A stretch of DNA of 64,000 bases from Rhizomys pruinosus (Eukaryota > Chordata > Mammalia > Rodentia > Spalacidae), in the NCBI GenBank assembly GCA_009823505.1, contig VZQC01010587.1, forward strand, positions 141,538 through 205,537. The letters are read 5' to 3'. The translations under genes were made by a program, and so were the position numbers. Of the stretch, positions 21,394 through 33,107 are shown piece by piece. The stretch's first letter is position 1; every line of letters begins with the position of its first letter. The notes beneath the pieces are model-generated. The model saw nothing but the letters and a program-made list of their open reading frames with translations. It was not told where the DNA came from and made no database searches.

Positions 21394-23224
21394 AGTTTTT
21401 ATTTGAAGCCAGAGGCCACCATGTATTTGCCTTTTCAGTAAAAAAAGAGTGAAAAAGAATGAGAGAGAGAGGGAGAGAGAGAAGAGAGGATAAAAATGAG
21501 AAAAGGAGCTTTTGCTAAGTTGCAGCCAAAAAGCCCTTGAGGCATGTAAGCACAGCATAAGCTTCTCTTTACCCCTATGACCCCAAGAAATATGTTAATA
21601 AAATCTTTTACCTCCCTGGAGCAGAACCAGAGTAAATATTTATTTAACACATCTGAGTTCTAAGTCTGGACCACCTTATTGCACTAGATGAACTGGTTTT
21701 CATTTGTTACCAAAAAATGAGAAACATTATATTTTATGATATTTCTCCCACTTTGAAGGTTCACTGAAATGAAAAGGAAACACAAGAACACTAGACAACA
21801 ATTCTATATCACAGCCAGTATGCCAAATTGCAATTCTAAACTTTGGGATGGTATTTTGTACTACAAGTGAGGATGACGTCCTGCTCAGCCTCCCCAGGCT
21901 CCACACCTGGACGAGCAGGACTCTCTAGCACATCCCAAGGCTAACTTGAAACAACCGACTTGCTGTTTATTGGCTGAATGGCTTCAGGTACGCTATCAGA
22001 GGCTTCAGTTTTGAATAGCTAATAGAAATCTGATTTCTAGTCACCATTTTTCCCTCACCTCTGTCCCACAAAAATACTGTCCTTTCCATTAAAATCTTAT
22101 AGAAAACTTGCCAAATGGAAGAATAATTGCTTAAAACTATGTTTCTTTTGTTGTTCAGTGAATGGCTAGTGAGATACTTAAGAACCTGGAGAACCCTGCC
22201 TTTTCCCTGGTCTGGATGGATAACAAGAGAGACTGCTACTTTGAAGTCTGAAGACATTCCAAAGCACTCATCTGGATGACATGTGTAGGACTTAAGATGC
22301 AGCTTTCCAGAAAAATCTGCGGTTTCTCCAAAAGTATTCATCCCCAAAGAAACTATTCACATTTTCCATCAATGCGCTCTCTTCTGCCGGCAGCTCCAAC
22401 CCCCTCGGCATTTGGCAGAAAGTCATTTCGAGGGTCAATGCTTGTTGTGCACTGTCCTGGTCATTTGGAGACCCAGATGTCTCCACAGCAAACTGAATTA
22501 TAAAAGGCCTAAGTTTGGAGGGAAGTAATTTCCACTAAGGAAGATACAAGCTTATAAGTGTGACCTTTGAAAAAAAAAGAAAGAAAAAAATAAAAGTGTA
22601 TCTAGATCTGTATCAACGCTACAGATACTCCAGTCAAAAAGAAGCCACTAGGCAGTTTCTGAAAGCCTGTTCACTGGAAAAACTGCTAAAATATCAAAGG
22701 ACAGGAGTAAAAATCAGGTTAGAATGGACATGCCATAGTCCTAGCCTGGACACCACTGGGATTTTCCACCATAGAGGGTGAAGCCAGGTCTGAATGTGTA
22801 TTCCTGTGAAGGGCTTCATTCAGGCAGCATCACGGGAGGCAGAGACCAGAGGAGGGGACAAGCCCCAGTGGATAAGGTGTTTAAGGGCAAGTCAGCAAAG
22901 AAGCCACGCTTCAAGGTTGTGGAAGGAGGAATGCAAGTAGGAAGCAAAGCGCCCGAGAAAGCTGCCTCTGTGTTTGAACTACCATCAAGATGATATTTTC
23001 AACTCAGACCAAAACCCTGACTTCATTTACCATACTCGTATTGTCATTTCTCTTTCTCCCAGTCTTTATTCTGTTGGAAACTAAACACCAAATCTCAACT
23101 TCTCAGAAAAGAGAAATTTGAGTAACACCTGGGCATTGCTGGAACACACACAGGCAAACTATTTAAACTCAGGGACCTCATAGAACGTATCTCAGAGTCC
23201 CCTATCTTTAGATGCTTTTGTTTG
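21394..23224. other. Unique sequence with minor low-complexity
   Basis: A GA-rich patch lies at 21,450-21,490. Frames at 21,967-22,486 (minus) are open for up to 126 codons, but overlap in two frames and lack good splice donors, so no gene is called. Confidence 0.45.
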
Positions 23225-23309
23225 CCCCGCCCTCTTCCTTCTGAGGATGAACCCAGAGCCTTATACATGCTAAGCATTCACTCTATCATTGAGCCACACA
23301 TCCCCAACT
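23225..23309 (-). mobile_element. ID-like SINE, antisense
   Basis: 'gaggatgaacccagagccttatacatgctaagcattcactctatcattgagccacacatccccaac' layout is an antisense ID head, diverged. Confidence 0.6.
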
Positions 23310-23349
23310 TACATATGCTTTTGAAAAATGTTGGCATGTGGACTGTTTC

Positions 23350-23428
23350 TTTGGTAGTACTGGGGCTTGAACCCAGGGCCTTCTGCATGTCACGGCAGCA
23401 TCTTACCACAAGCTTCACTTCCAGGCCT
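23350..23428 (-). mobile_element. Second ID-like SINE, antisense
   Basis: 'ggggcttgaacccagggccttctgcatg' followed by a decayed head. Lies close to the preceding ID-like element in the same orientation. Confidence 0.5.
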
Positions 23429-24242
23429 GTGCACTAATTGAATGGTGCACAGATTTAATCCTGGTGGTCTTATCGTAAGGGTGAAATGAAGTCATCTGTG
23501 TAAGCGCTCAGTATGGGGCCACGCACAGAAGTCAGTGCCCCTGTGAGCATCCCGACCTGGTCACCATTTCTACAGATACAAATGCTAAGGGAAAGCGGTC
23601 AGGGATCTGCCCTAGGCTCACACAGCCAAGAAAGGGAGAAGGCAGGGAGCCTTCTCCTAGAACCATCTGTCAGTGTCTATGCTATGTGGCTTCCCCAGAG
23701 CCACCTGGAGTGTCTCCATGAGGCCCCCTGAGAGCTGGGGCCTGTTTGTAAACCCCCCCCCCCCCGAGGCTGGTGCGGAGCAGGAGAGGTGTCCTGGTGA
23801 TGAAATTTAGACAGATTTCTGACACCTACTGTCAAGGGTAACTTTTTCAAAATTGTTTGTCGCTCTGATGCCCATTTCAAGTACATAGCTATCCTTCAAA
23901 TAGAACTTACCTTAAGGGAAAACAAAGCAACATTTGAGGACACGGTATTTGTTCCCTAACACTCAAAGTGTTGCTACAGCTGCTGAGAAAAATTACTGCT
24001 AGAGCAGAAACTTGAACATGCCATTAAGACTTTGGAAGTAGTAAGTAATTAAATCCAACCCAGGCAATAATGGTAATAACAGTTTTGACTTTTTTTTCAA
24101 GTTTTTCCTGGGAGGAAATGCTCAGCACAATACAAATATGTCTAGCAATCACTGCAGCAAACGACAAAGACCATTTGCTGAGAAACCAAATTGTTTTAAT
24201 ATGACCCCCAAATGAACTCTCAAACAGCTCCTTCACGGGGGC

Positions 24243-24257
24243 CCGCAAGGGGGCGTT
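24243..24257 (+). promoter_or_regulatory. Candidate CTCF binding site
   Basis: CCGCAAGGGGGCGTT matches the CTCF core (CC…AGGGGGCG) closely, lies outside any recognised SINE and keeps two CpGs in AT-rich DNA. Occupancy is unknown; a single core match can occur by chance. Confidence 0.5.
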
Positions 24258-24888
24258 CCAACCCCATGCACTGTTCTTTTTCCCTGAATGTATTTGAAAT
24301 CATGTTTACTGTGACTTCACTTTTCAAAATTCTAGTCAACTTTAAGACAGACTGCTACGTTAAGAGAAATAAAATCTTTTTAGTGATGTTAGGCAGGGAC
24401 ACAAACCATGCATTGTATAAAAACATGTGATCCTGACTGAAAGGGAAGAATATAAACACTAATTAGACCAGTGAGGCGGTGAGGAAACTACTAGGAGTTA
24501 TGAATTCAGAAAGAAATATAGGTTTAACCTGGTTTTATTTTAGGACTTTTAATTAATATATTAGAAATCCAGGCGGTTCTATTGATAGACTAATGGGAAG
24601 ACAGAGATGGGGTAACAAGTCAGTTATTAGATACATCATAAGATACCAAATAGTAAGCAAAATCAGTAAAATATGTTCTATTTCATCCTCAGCTTACACA
24701 CAGAGGATTAGATTCAACCCCGATCAAAGATGCAAAAGAAGAGCTGATAAATTCAGTAAAAATTCACATTATCAGAGAAGTTGCTTCTACAATGCCAAAG
24801 AACAAATTTTTCTGAGTCTCTGAAGTGATTGTGACAATACAAACCCGCAAACCTCATAGAATAAAATTAAAGTTTAAAAGGCAGTCCT

Positions 24889-24919
24889 GGGGGTGGGGGA
24901 AGCTGGGGTGGGGCGGGGA
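24889..24919 (+). other. G-quadruplex-forming tract
   Basis: Five runs of four or five G separated by loops of 1, 5, 1 and 1 bases; fits the strict G-quadruplex pattern. Confidence 0.75.
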
Positions 24920-25387
24920 GTTAGCAAAGATTAAATGAAAAGATGTGGAGACCTGGCTGCCAGACCATGATAACAAGATTTGAATAATTTAAGATTCTAT
25001 TATCAGGAGCTGAGCAAACTCTGGGTGGCCAAGGCATCTCATGTTGTATAATTAGACCCAGCTCCATAGGATGCTAACGAACGAGACTTAGCCTGCTCCA
25101 GACCATACCGGCTTTGGAAAAATCAAATCCAGTCAAGAAATAGAATTAAGAAGACAAGAAGGGTTCACAGAAGATTTGAGCAAACATCCTGATTTCATAT
25201 TGACTAAACTGGTTAAGTGTGTCACTTTAATATCCCAACTTATTAGTGAAAACATTTTTACTTGATAGTAGGTATCTGGTAGGCAGTTTGTAATCATACA
25301 GAATGAATATTTTATTAAAGAGTATGTCCTATTACTTTGGGCTGGGATCATCAAGGAAGCAAATATGTAAAAAGCTTTAAAGAAAGG

Positions 25388-25735
25388 AGGGGAAACCATG
25401 GCAAGACCTCAGTGGGCAAAGCACTTGCTGCTCAAGTATGAGAACCTCAGTACTTTGTACTCCCCTCCAACCCTGCTCAGCACCTACACAGACCTGGGTA
25501 TGGCAATGCTGTCCGTGAGCCCCTTGTTTGGGAGGTAAAGACAGGTGGCTCCCAGGGGCTTGCTGGCCAGCCAGTCTCACTAAAACGTGAAGCTCCAAGT
25601 TCAGTGAGGGATCCTGTCTCAAAAAATAAGATGGAGAGCAATTAAAGAAAACACCTGACCTTATTCTCTAGCCTCCACAGGCATCATGAGCATCGCCCCC
25701 ATACATACATGTGCACATGTGCAAACTTCAAGAAA
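25388..25735 (+). mobile_element. B4-type SINE
   Basis: 'caagttcagtgagggatcctgtctcaaaaaataag' then 'atggagagcaattaaagaaaacacctgacc' then 'tctagcctccacaggc' and 'catgtgcacatgtgcaaac' follow the B4 order (ID-like head, B1-like middle). Diverged. Confidence 0.75.
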
Positions 25736-28700
25736 TAGAAACTGCCAAATCATGAGAAGACTGTTCAGGAAAGGGGTGGGCAGGTTAATATATTTCATCT
25801 TTTCAAGTTCTAATTTTCCTAACCATACGAACTCTGAAATTCTCTGATACTGCATGTCTTTGACCCATGGGTGAGTGCCTTGTACGGTGTCCACTCTTTG
25901 ACCTGGTGGAACTAAGTTCTATAATACATTGGGGTATGGCTCAGCCATGTGCTGCCAACCTTGTGTTACATGCTGAACTTCCAAGACTCATCAACTGCCT
26001 GACAATCCCCTGGATTATGGTCCCAACAAGCTTTTGGGTAACTGTCACTAAGTTGACTTGGTGAGGATAAGAAAGTCCCTTGTGGAGAAAGTACTAAGTA
26101 GTTAACAGCAAACTCTTACTGGAGTCAAGTTTGCAACTAGCTTAGTCAATGTTTCATCCATCTAACTACTGACTTTAGATTCTCCTTCACAGCTCAGTGT
26201 GTTAGCTGTCGAATACACAGTATCTCCCCTTAATTTCTAACTCTCTCCTAACCAAAAATAGCTTTCTTATGTGAGACACCAAGTTTACTCAATAAAAGTG
26301 TCCTCAAAATGCCTGGGTCTGTATAAACAAAACAACTTTTGTAAATTTCTCCCTGTTCGGCTACTGGCTTGTAGTACTTTTCCCTCCTGGAACTGTATCA
26401 AACTCAGTTCCGCCAGGAAGGCTGTTACCTGCCCCAGTAATCAAAGGACAGGGGTGTGTGATGTGCAGGGCCTGGAGCTGGACAGCCACACCAGCACTTC
26501 TGTGCACACTCTGAACCTCCCTGTTTTAATTACCTGTTGGTGAGGCTCTGGCTTGCTATTTTTATTGGCAACAATTACTTGGCTGTTCTCCCCCCATCCT
26601 TCCCAATCAGTGTCTCTAGCTCCCAATCTCTGCCAAAAAGGAACAGATCTCCCTTTCTTCAACCACACTCTCTCATACATCTTTTCCTTCTTCTCAAATA
26701 CAAGTTATTTTATACTGTACTCTGTGAAAGAAAGGATGAATAGTGACTCAAGGGCCTTTAAATATCTCCAACTATATAATCACGATGCTCTTAAAGCAAA
26801 AAATTCAGATTAGAAAGCATGCCAAGGTGATAACAGGAAATATTTTCTAAGAGATGTCATTGCCTGGTGAAGCCAGAGATGATTTTGCTCTACCATCACA
26901 GCTGCATCTATTAGTTGCAGAAGAGAGACAATCGGTGCTGCCTGCTAGAAACAGATCCTTGATAACTGAGTGCATAATGGTACTCGGCCAATGTTCTGGA
27001 TGTGGGACCCTACCCCAAAATGACATTTCTCCTTCAGCAAATCATACCAACCCAGCTTCCCGCACTGCCTCATGACTACTTCTGCATACAGCAGTATAAG
27101 AGAAAGACCACAGAATTTAGGAATTGTGTTTCTATGATGCTTAGATCCAACTCAGCTCCCTGACTTACCTCCCTAATATCCAGTCTTCCAAAAGTTTCAG
27201 AGAGAGAGGCTTTGAGTAGTGGACTTCGCATATGCCCATCTCATTTCCTGGACCACAAGATTAATAATCTGAGCAGTTACAGCTCTGTGCAGGGCCAGGT
27301 GGTTAATGGTTATAATTCCCAAAGTAGGCCACCTGCTTCTGGCCAGAAATGACAGACTGTCATGTATCCACTGACTCATTTATTTATTCTACAAGCATGG
27401 GGCATTTATTGATCACTGGAGGTGAGCCAGATCCTGGTTAGGCATGACAAGGATGAGCTGGGCTTACAGATGGGTGTAGGCTCTATTCCAAGGTCCCATT
27501 AGAACATGTCAGTGAAGCTCAGGGCTTGCTTCCACTCTGAGGAACAAGAATGCCAAACTATTTTACTAGCTATTCAAAAGTTTCCTCTGCAATGAAACTT
27601 TTCCACCTATGAATTCACAGCCCTACTCACATAGGGAAAGGGAAAATCAAGACATCACAGCATCAGGTATTGCCAAGAAAGGGGGGCTAAGGTGGTTACC
27701 AGGGTGTCAATGTTTCGAGGTTACAGTCTTAGAGGGTTGGAAAACATGCAGCAGTAAGTCGGATGAAAGCAGAATGGTGCTGGTGTGGTATGTGTGGAAA
27801 TGAGCATGGGATTATTCTTACCCTGAGTACTGGGATGATTTCCCAGTAGTCATTGACAGTCTTGAAGAGGGCTTCATTTTGTCTGGAGGTGAATGACTTA
27901 TAGGCCAAGCAAGCAGAGACACAAAAGGAAGGAATTCTGGGACACAGTTCAAATCACAAGTAGCTTAGGCTAATCATGGTTACAAATAAGGGATTATTTC
28001 AAATAGTTCCAGGGGCAGATCTGTCTTATCTGCCCCTCCCACCGCCAAATTAAAGATACAAAGATCTAATACACCAGCTGAAAAAAAAAAGATGTTTGAA
28101 AAAATGATGGAGGAAGATGAACGAAGAGTTCCAGGAGCAATGCTTACCTATGTGATGTCACAGAAAGATTCACAGATAAACCCAACCCCATTTATTGAAA
28201 GCGGCTGCAACTGCAAGGCTATCTTACCTGGTGGGAATCTGGAGATCTTGTGGCTCAGCCCTCCTAAGGCAAGAGACTCTGCTATATCCAGATGACCGTC
28301 CCTCCCAGATAGACTCGGCTTTCCCCAACGTTTGTGTATCGTGTGATGAGATTCTCTTCGGATGCTTATAACTACTGACTACATGGGTAACAGGCTGCAG
28401 GCCTCAGACTATAAACAACTTTATTAAGATGTGTTCAGTGCTGGCTTGCATTCTGAAGTGTGTCTGGTTAGTCAGAAAGACATGAAGAAAAGTGGTTGAA
28501 CACCTAACCCATGTGGTTGCTATGAGCCTGTGCCCAGTCTGCCTCACAGTAAGGGCATGAGGCCTTCTTTCGGGGATCTGGCACAGCAGGAAAACCCTCC
28601 TGCCCAGAAGAAACTGGTGGAACCTGCTGGGATTTGCCCAAAGGAATAGATGCTACTTCCTTGGGAGGAATAAGAGAGGCAGGCTTCCTTTCCCTTTCCT

Positions 28701-31700
28701 AATTCCTTCTGGCATAGACTAAATCTTTCCCATCTGCCCAAGAGCCCTAAGAAGGAGAAGTGAAGAAAGTTGTACCTATAAGCAGAAGTTTTGTGAGGGA
28801 AGGAACACGTTCTACTAGGCTCAGTGAAAAGGCAAAGAACTGAGGCAATCTGGTAACCTGAGTCAGAGCACTGGGCACCTCAAAGATGCCTGCTCAATGC
28901 CTTCTAATTGCTTAGCACATCAAGTCTTTGACTTCTAGGTCTAATTCTGAGGTCAGTCCTTGGCAGCACAGAGACCCTTAACAGGAAAGCCACACTCCTG
29001 CAAGCATACCTTCCTGACATATTCTTTTTATCTGGAATTCTCTTCTGTCTCATCTAAATCTATCCAAAATTCTCAATTCCTCATTAACTTAATGTTTATT
29101 AGTTTTAAGACTGGGGAGTAGAAAACTTAAGACATATTACTTGCTTTCATGGAGCAAACAAGTTTACTTCTACACTTCAAATCTTAGCACAACACCAATC
29201 AACTGTGTATATCTTCCTGCAATGCTGTATTGAGGGTTTTTAGACTACATTCAGAATAAATAATAAGCGTCAAGGCTGACTGACGCAGTCAGCCACTGGT
29301 AGAAGAGGAGTCAGAGGCAGCATGCATGCTATAAACTAGCCATTTCTGACTGGAGCTTAATTCCATGTCAATTAAACATAAAACAGCAACAAGATTTCCA
29401 ATGCTGTCATCTCCGGACCTCTGCATCACTCTTCTGAATCTTACACTTAGCCCTGGGTTATATAGTCTTACATGGTTTATTAAATTTGCTGTGCTTGTTA
29501 GTTTTCCTTCTATGACCAAAACACATATCCACAGAGGTAACGGAGACAATGCAAAGACCCAAGAACAAAGAAAATACTATTTGATTGATGGGCGATGGGT
29601 GTGCAGTCCTGCTGGCCGCTCTGACTACTCTTGTCAGTATTTTCAGGCATCGCTGCCTTTGTGTTCTTGAGACACAGATTAGGGTTATACTGGCAATAAG
29701 TGAGAGTGTTAAAGTTCCCATACTGGGAGCAAAACTCCTCCTGGACTCAGGAGAGGATTTTTAGGGCTATACGATAAGCTTCTCTGAGCTCTGAGTACTG
29801 TCTGCTCAGACTATGGTTCTGGCCATGGGGGATGGGAGCAGTCACTCTGTTTTGGCAAGTACCACCCTCCAGGTTTAACCACAAAGCTTTTCACCCCTTA
29901 AACATGGCAAGTGATTTGCTGTGTAAATGAAAATTACATTCATTTCAGGTTCCTGGCTCTTTAAAAGAAAGAGAGGTTAATGATACAAATTACTTCTACT
30001 TCACAAAAACTAATCATGGTAACTCAGAACAAATTTTGAAACATCCAACTAAATAGATATTAGCATTCATACACCAAATATTTATTAAGTTTCTACCATG
30101 TATTTAATATCTTCTACACAGTATATATGAAGCTTATAAATCCTCCGGAGGCCTATAATTTACCTGAGCAATGAAAGAAATGCCTATGATCCAACTAATA
30201 AGTTGTCATCAGGGTTAATATCATGTTATTGATACTAATACATGAATTGATATCTAGGACTTACTTGAGAGAGATTTTAATGCTCAAGTATCAAACTATC
30301 AGGGCTGGTGACATTTACAATGCACTACCAGATCAATGTCAGAATCACTATGATTTTTTTTTTCAGCCACTGAAGTGAAATATTCTTAAAACACTCCCAA
30401 GTTAAAAAAAAAAAATGTCTCCAGGTATCTAATTTGGATAAATTTAGACCCAATATATGATCCCTTTATCTCTCAAAGTATCAGATTATCTTGTTTTCCA
30501 GCCCAAGGTAGAAGAGCAGTTTAAGGTTGGAATTTTGCAAGTATCACCTGCTACAACCGGGTCCAAGCATGCCTGAATCATTTTCCCTTGATATATTTGC
30601 ACTGGATTTGCTGATAAGATTGCCATATCCATAGCCTTTCTTACACAGCACAATAACTGTACAGATAAATCAAGCAGATCTGTCCACTCCTACATCACTC
30701 TAGCAACATTCTGAATTATCACGATGAATCAGATGAAATCAAAGGGTTTTTATAATTATTCAGATAATTATTTCCATCTTCTGAGGCTATGAGGATTACA
30801 AGACTTTCCACCCAGGAAACACTAATGAGAAAGTACAGGATCAAGGATGCTACGGCCCTGACGTTCAAGGCTCCCCAGCCAGCCAAGGCACCCAAATGCA
30901 CTTGAGGGCTTTTAGTGACCAGGTAAATGAGTACTTAAATGTACAAAATTCATATTTGGGGTTACTCATTTAATTATACAAAATACTTATATTTTAGAAA
31001 CACCTTTTCCTATTTCAGGTTTTAAGATTTAAAACAAAGTGAATGCCTTTAATATATTATGGTAATCTGATTCATATCAAGAGCTACATTATTTTTAAAT
31101 GGAACAGCACTTTGAACAGATATTTAGTCCAAGATTTCTACTCAAATACCTTCTCCTATCTGACTTATCTTTGTAGCTCAAAATGAAGCTGGATTGGGGT
31201 TATGCGCAGATACACTATCTCTACTTTCCTAATTCCCCTAACAGCTCCCAATTCTCCCCCTCCTGGGCACAGGAAGCCTTGGATAAAGAGAAGATAGTAT
31301 CATGTAAAATTACCCTCCTAGGTACCATCAAATGTCACTGGAGCAAACTGTCAGATTTACATTCCAAACTTGGTGACACCTCACCCCTCTCCAACCCTTG
31401 TCTTTCTCTTTAAATAAGGAAAGCCTATATGACTACAGAGATTATTGAGTCTCCTTATAAACTCACAAAAGCCACTTCAGTGACTATACAGAGAGCAGAG
31501 CACCACAAGCAGTACAATGGAGTCGACTCATCATTTGTAAATGCTCCCCAGCAGCCATAAAGAAAACTAAGACTATTCCCATTCCTAGATCTCTGTTAAA
31601 ACACAGGGAGGTCATGTTTAGGCCACTGGGAGTTCATGGCAAAGGCGTACTGCCACATGCACCCTGGAGGGCATGCTTACTATGTGGAAGGTAAAGCCAA

Positions 31701-31830
31701 GACTTTAACTTTACCATTGGACAAAACATTTAGTTTTCCAAACTATTTTTTCATAGAACGATTCACATATTCTGAGATGTTTTCTTCACCTGATATATGT
31801 GACTCAGGTATCTTTAAAATAAAATACTTA
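25736..31830. other. Six-kilobase repeat-poor block
   Basis: No B1, B2, B4 or L1 recognised across about 6 kb. Weak ancient-repeat similarity appears at 27,375-27,480 and 30,065-30,140 ('atttattgatcactggagg', 'aaatatttattaagtttct'), and possibly 29,480-29,560. Short frames (for example 25,867-26,064, 26,854-27,075 and 29,365-29,670) show no splice support. A good minus-strand donor consensus (CAG|GTAAGAT) lies at 28,238, but no exon could be closed around it. Confidence 0.4.
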
Positions 31831-32050
31831 GGGGGCTGGAGAGATGGCTCAGCAGTTAAGAGCACTGGCTGCTCTTACAGAGGACCCAGGTTCAAATCCC
31901 AGAACCCATATGGCTGCTAATAGCTATCAATAACTCCAGTTCCAGAAGATACAACACCTTCTTCTGACCTCCATGAGCATTGCACGACATGAGTGCATTC
32001 ACCTATAGACAGGCCATACATTAATACACATAGAATAATAATAAATAAAA
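31831..32050 (+). mobile_element. B2/B3-type SINE
   Basis: 'gggggctggagagatggctc' head, 'ttaagagcactggctgctct', a single 'ctccagttccagaag' unit, an A/T-rich tail. Older subfamily without the 17-bp duplication. Confidence 0.93.
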
Positions 32051-32904
32051 TATTTTCATTAAAATAAGACAACATAAAAATATAGTCCTAGAAGTTAACA
32101 TTTAGCAAAAAGCTAAATGAAATGAAGAAATTCTGAAAATTTCTTTAGACTTATAACAATTAAAAGTTATGCAAACTCCACTAATTGCAAACAGTAAAAG
32201 GAAGAGCATTTTTACTAGAAAACTGAAAAAGCTGGAGAATGAGTCACTGAAAAGAATATTATGATCAATTAAGACATAGAAAACTATACTCAAAATTAAC
32301 ACATTTAAATCAGTAATCTTGGGTTGTTGCACCCCAGGTGTCACCACAGGAGCCGTGATGCATGTGAATGCTACCCTGCAGTTGTACTCGGAGGTCCTGC
32401 ACAGACATTGGGAAGGCTTCTTCAGAGCTCAAGATGGTTACATTTATGATTTTATTTATTTATTTATGATTTTATTTATTTATTTTATTTGTTTTAACAA
32501 CATAAAAGGCACGCTAGGATCCTTCCATGTGTTCAAATTATTGTTCTGAATTTACTATTTTAGGGTTTGTAAAAAGTCTAGATATTTAATCACTGTTTAC
32601 TGGCTAATTTACACTGGATTGAATTGATTATACATTTGTATTTGAAATGAGCCCTTTTAAATACATGTAAATCAGATCCTCTTTAGTGTTTTACATTATG
32701 TAGACAAAAATAAAAGTTTAAGGGGTAAGCAGAGTGTGTGTGTGCGCGCATGTGTGTGGTGTGTATACATATGTATATATATATGTATATACACACACAT
32801 TCATTTAGCCCCAGGGTAGCCAGTAGTTAAAAACTCTGCTTCCACTATAGTAATTTTTATTGTCTGTGTGTCAAATCTTTAAGCTAGATATCAAGATCTA
32901 CAAA
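32051..32904. other. Unique and low-complexity AT sequence
   Basis: 32,445-32,495 repeats 'ttatgattttatttattta' twice. The TG/TA tract at 32,732 is listed separately. No gene seen. Confidence 0.5.
32732..32800. repeat. (TG)n-(CG)-(TA)n-(CA)n compound tract
   Basis: Alternating purine-pyrimidine tract: TG units, a gcgcgc core, more TG, then a TA-rich imperfect palindrome and CA units. Z-DNA- and cruciform-prone. Confidence 0.9.
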
Positions 32905-32914
32905 GTGATTCCAG

Positions 32915-33093
32915 TTTTTTTTTTGTTTGTTTGTTTGTTTTTTTTTCTTTTTCTTTTTGAGACAGGGTCTCCCTGTAGCTCTGGCTATCCTGGAACTCAC
33001 TCTGTAGACCAGGCTGGCCTTGAACTCACAGAAATCCGCCTGCCTCTGCCTCCCAAGTGCTAGAATTAAAGGCGTGCGCCACCACGCCCCACT
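32915..33093 (-). mobile_element. B1 SINE, antisense
   Basis: Antisense full-length B1 with long T-rich tail. Target-site duplication gtgattccagtttt (32,905-32,918) / gtgattccggtttt (33,094-33,107), one mismatch. Confidence 0.95.
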
Positions 33094-33107
33094 GTGATTC
33101 CGGTTTT

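Larger units (their letters stand above)
23429..25387. other. Unique sequence
   Basis: Contains a MIR-like stretch near 23,560-23,680, a C-run at 23,754, the CTCF-like site at 24,243 and the G-rich tract at 24,889. No gene seen. Confidence 0.45.

Noticed and set aside
21967..22486. 126- and 64-codon minus frames
   Set aside because: They overlap in different frames, have no credible donor, and show no family motif.
25867..26064. 65-codon plus frame resembling a globular protein
   Set aside because: No homology recognised, no splice or promoter context; length expected by chance.
28190..28300. Minus-strand exon ending at the donor near 28,238
   Set aside because: The donor is good, but no acceptor or single preferred frame could be found.
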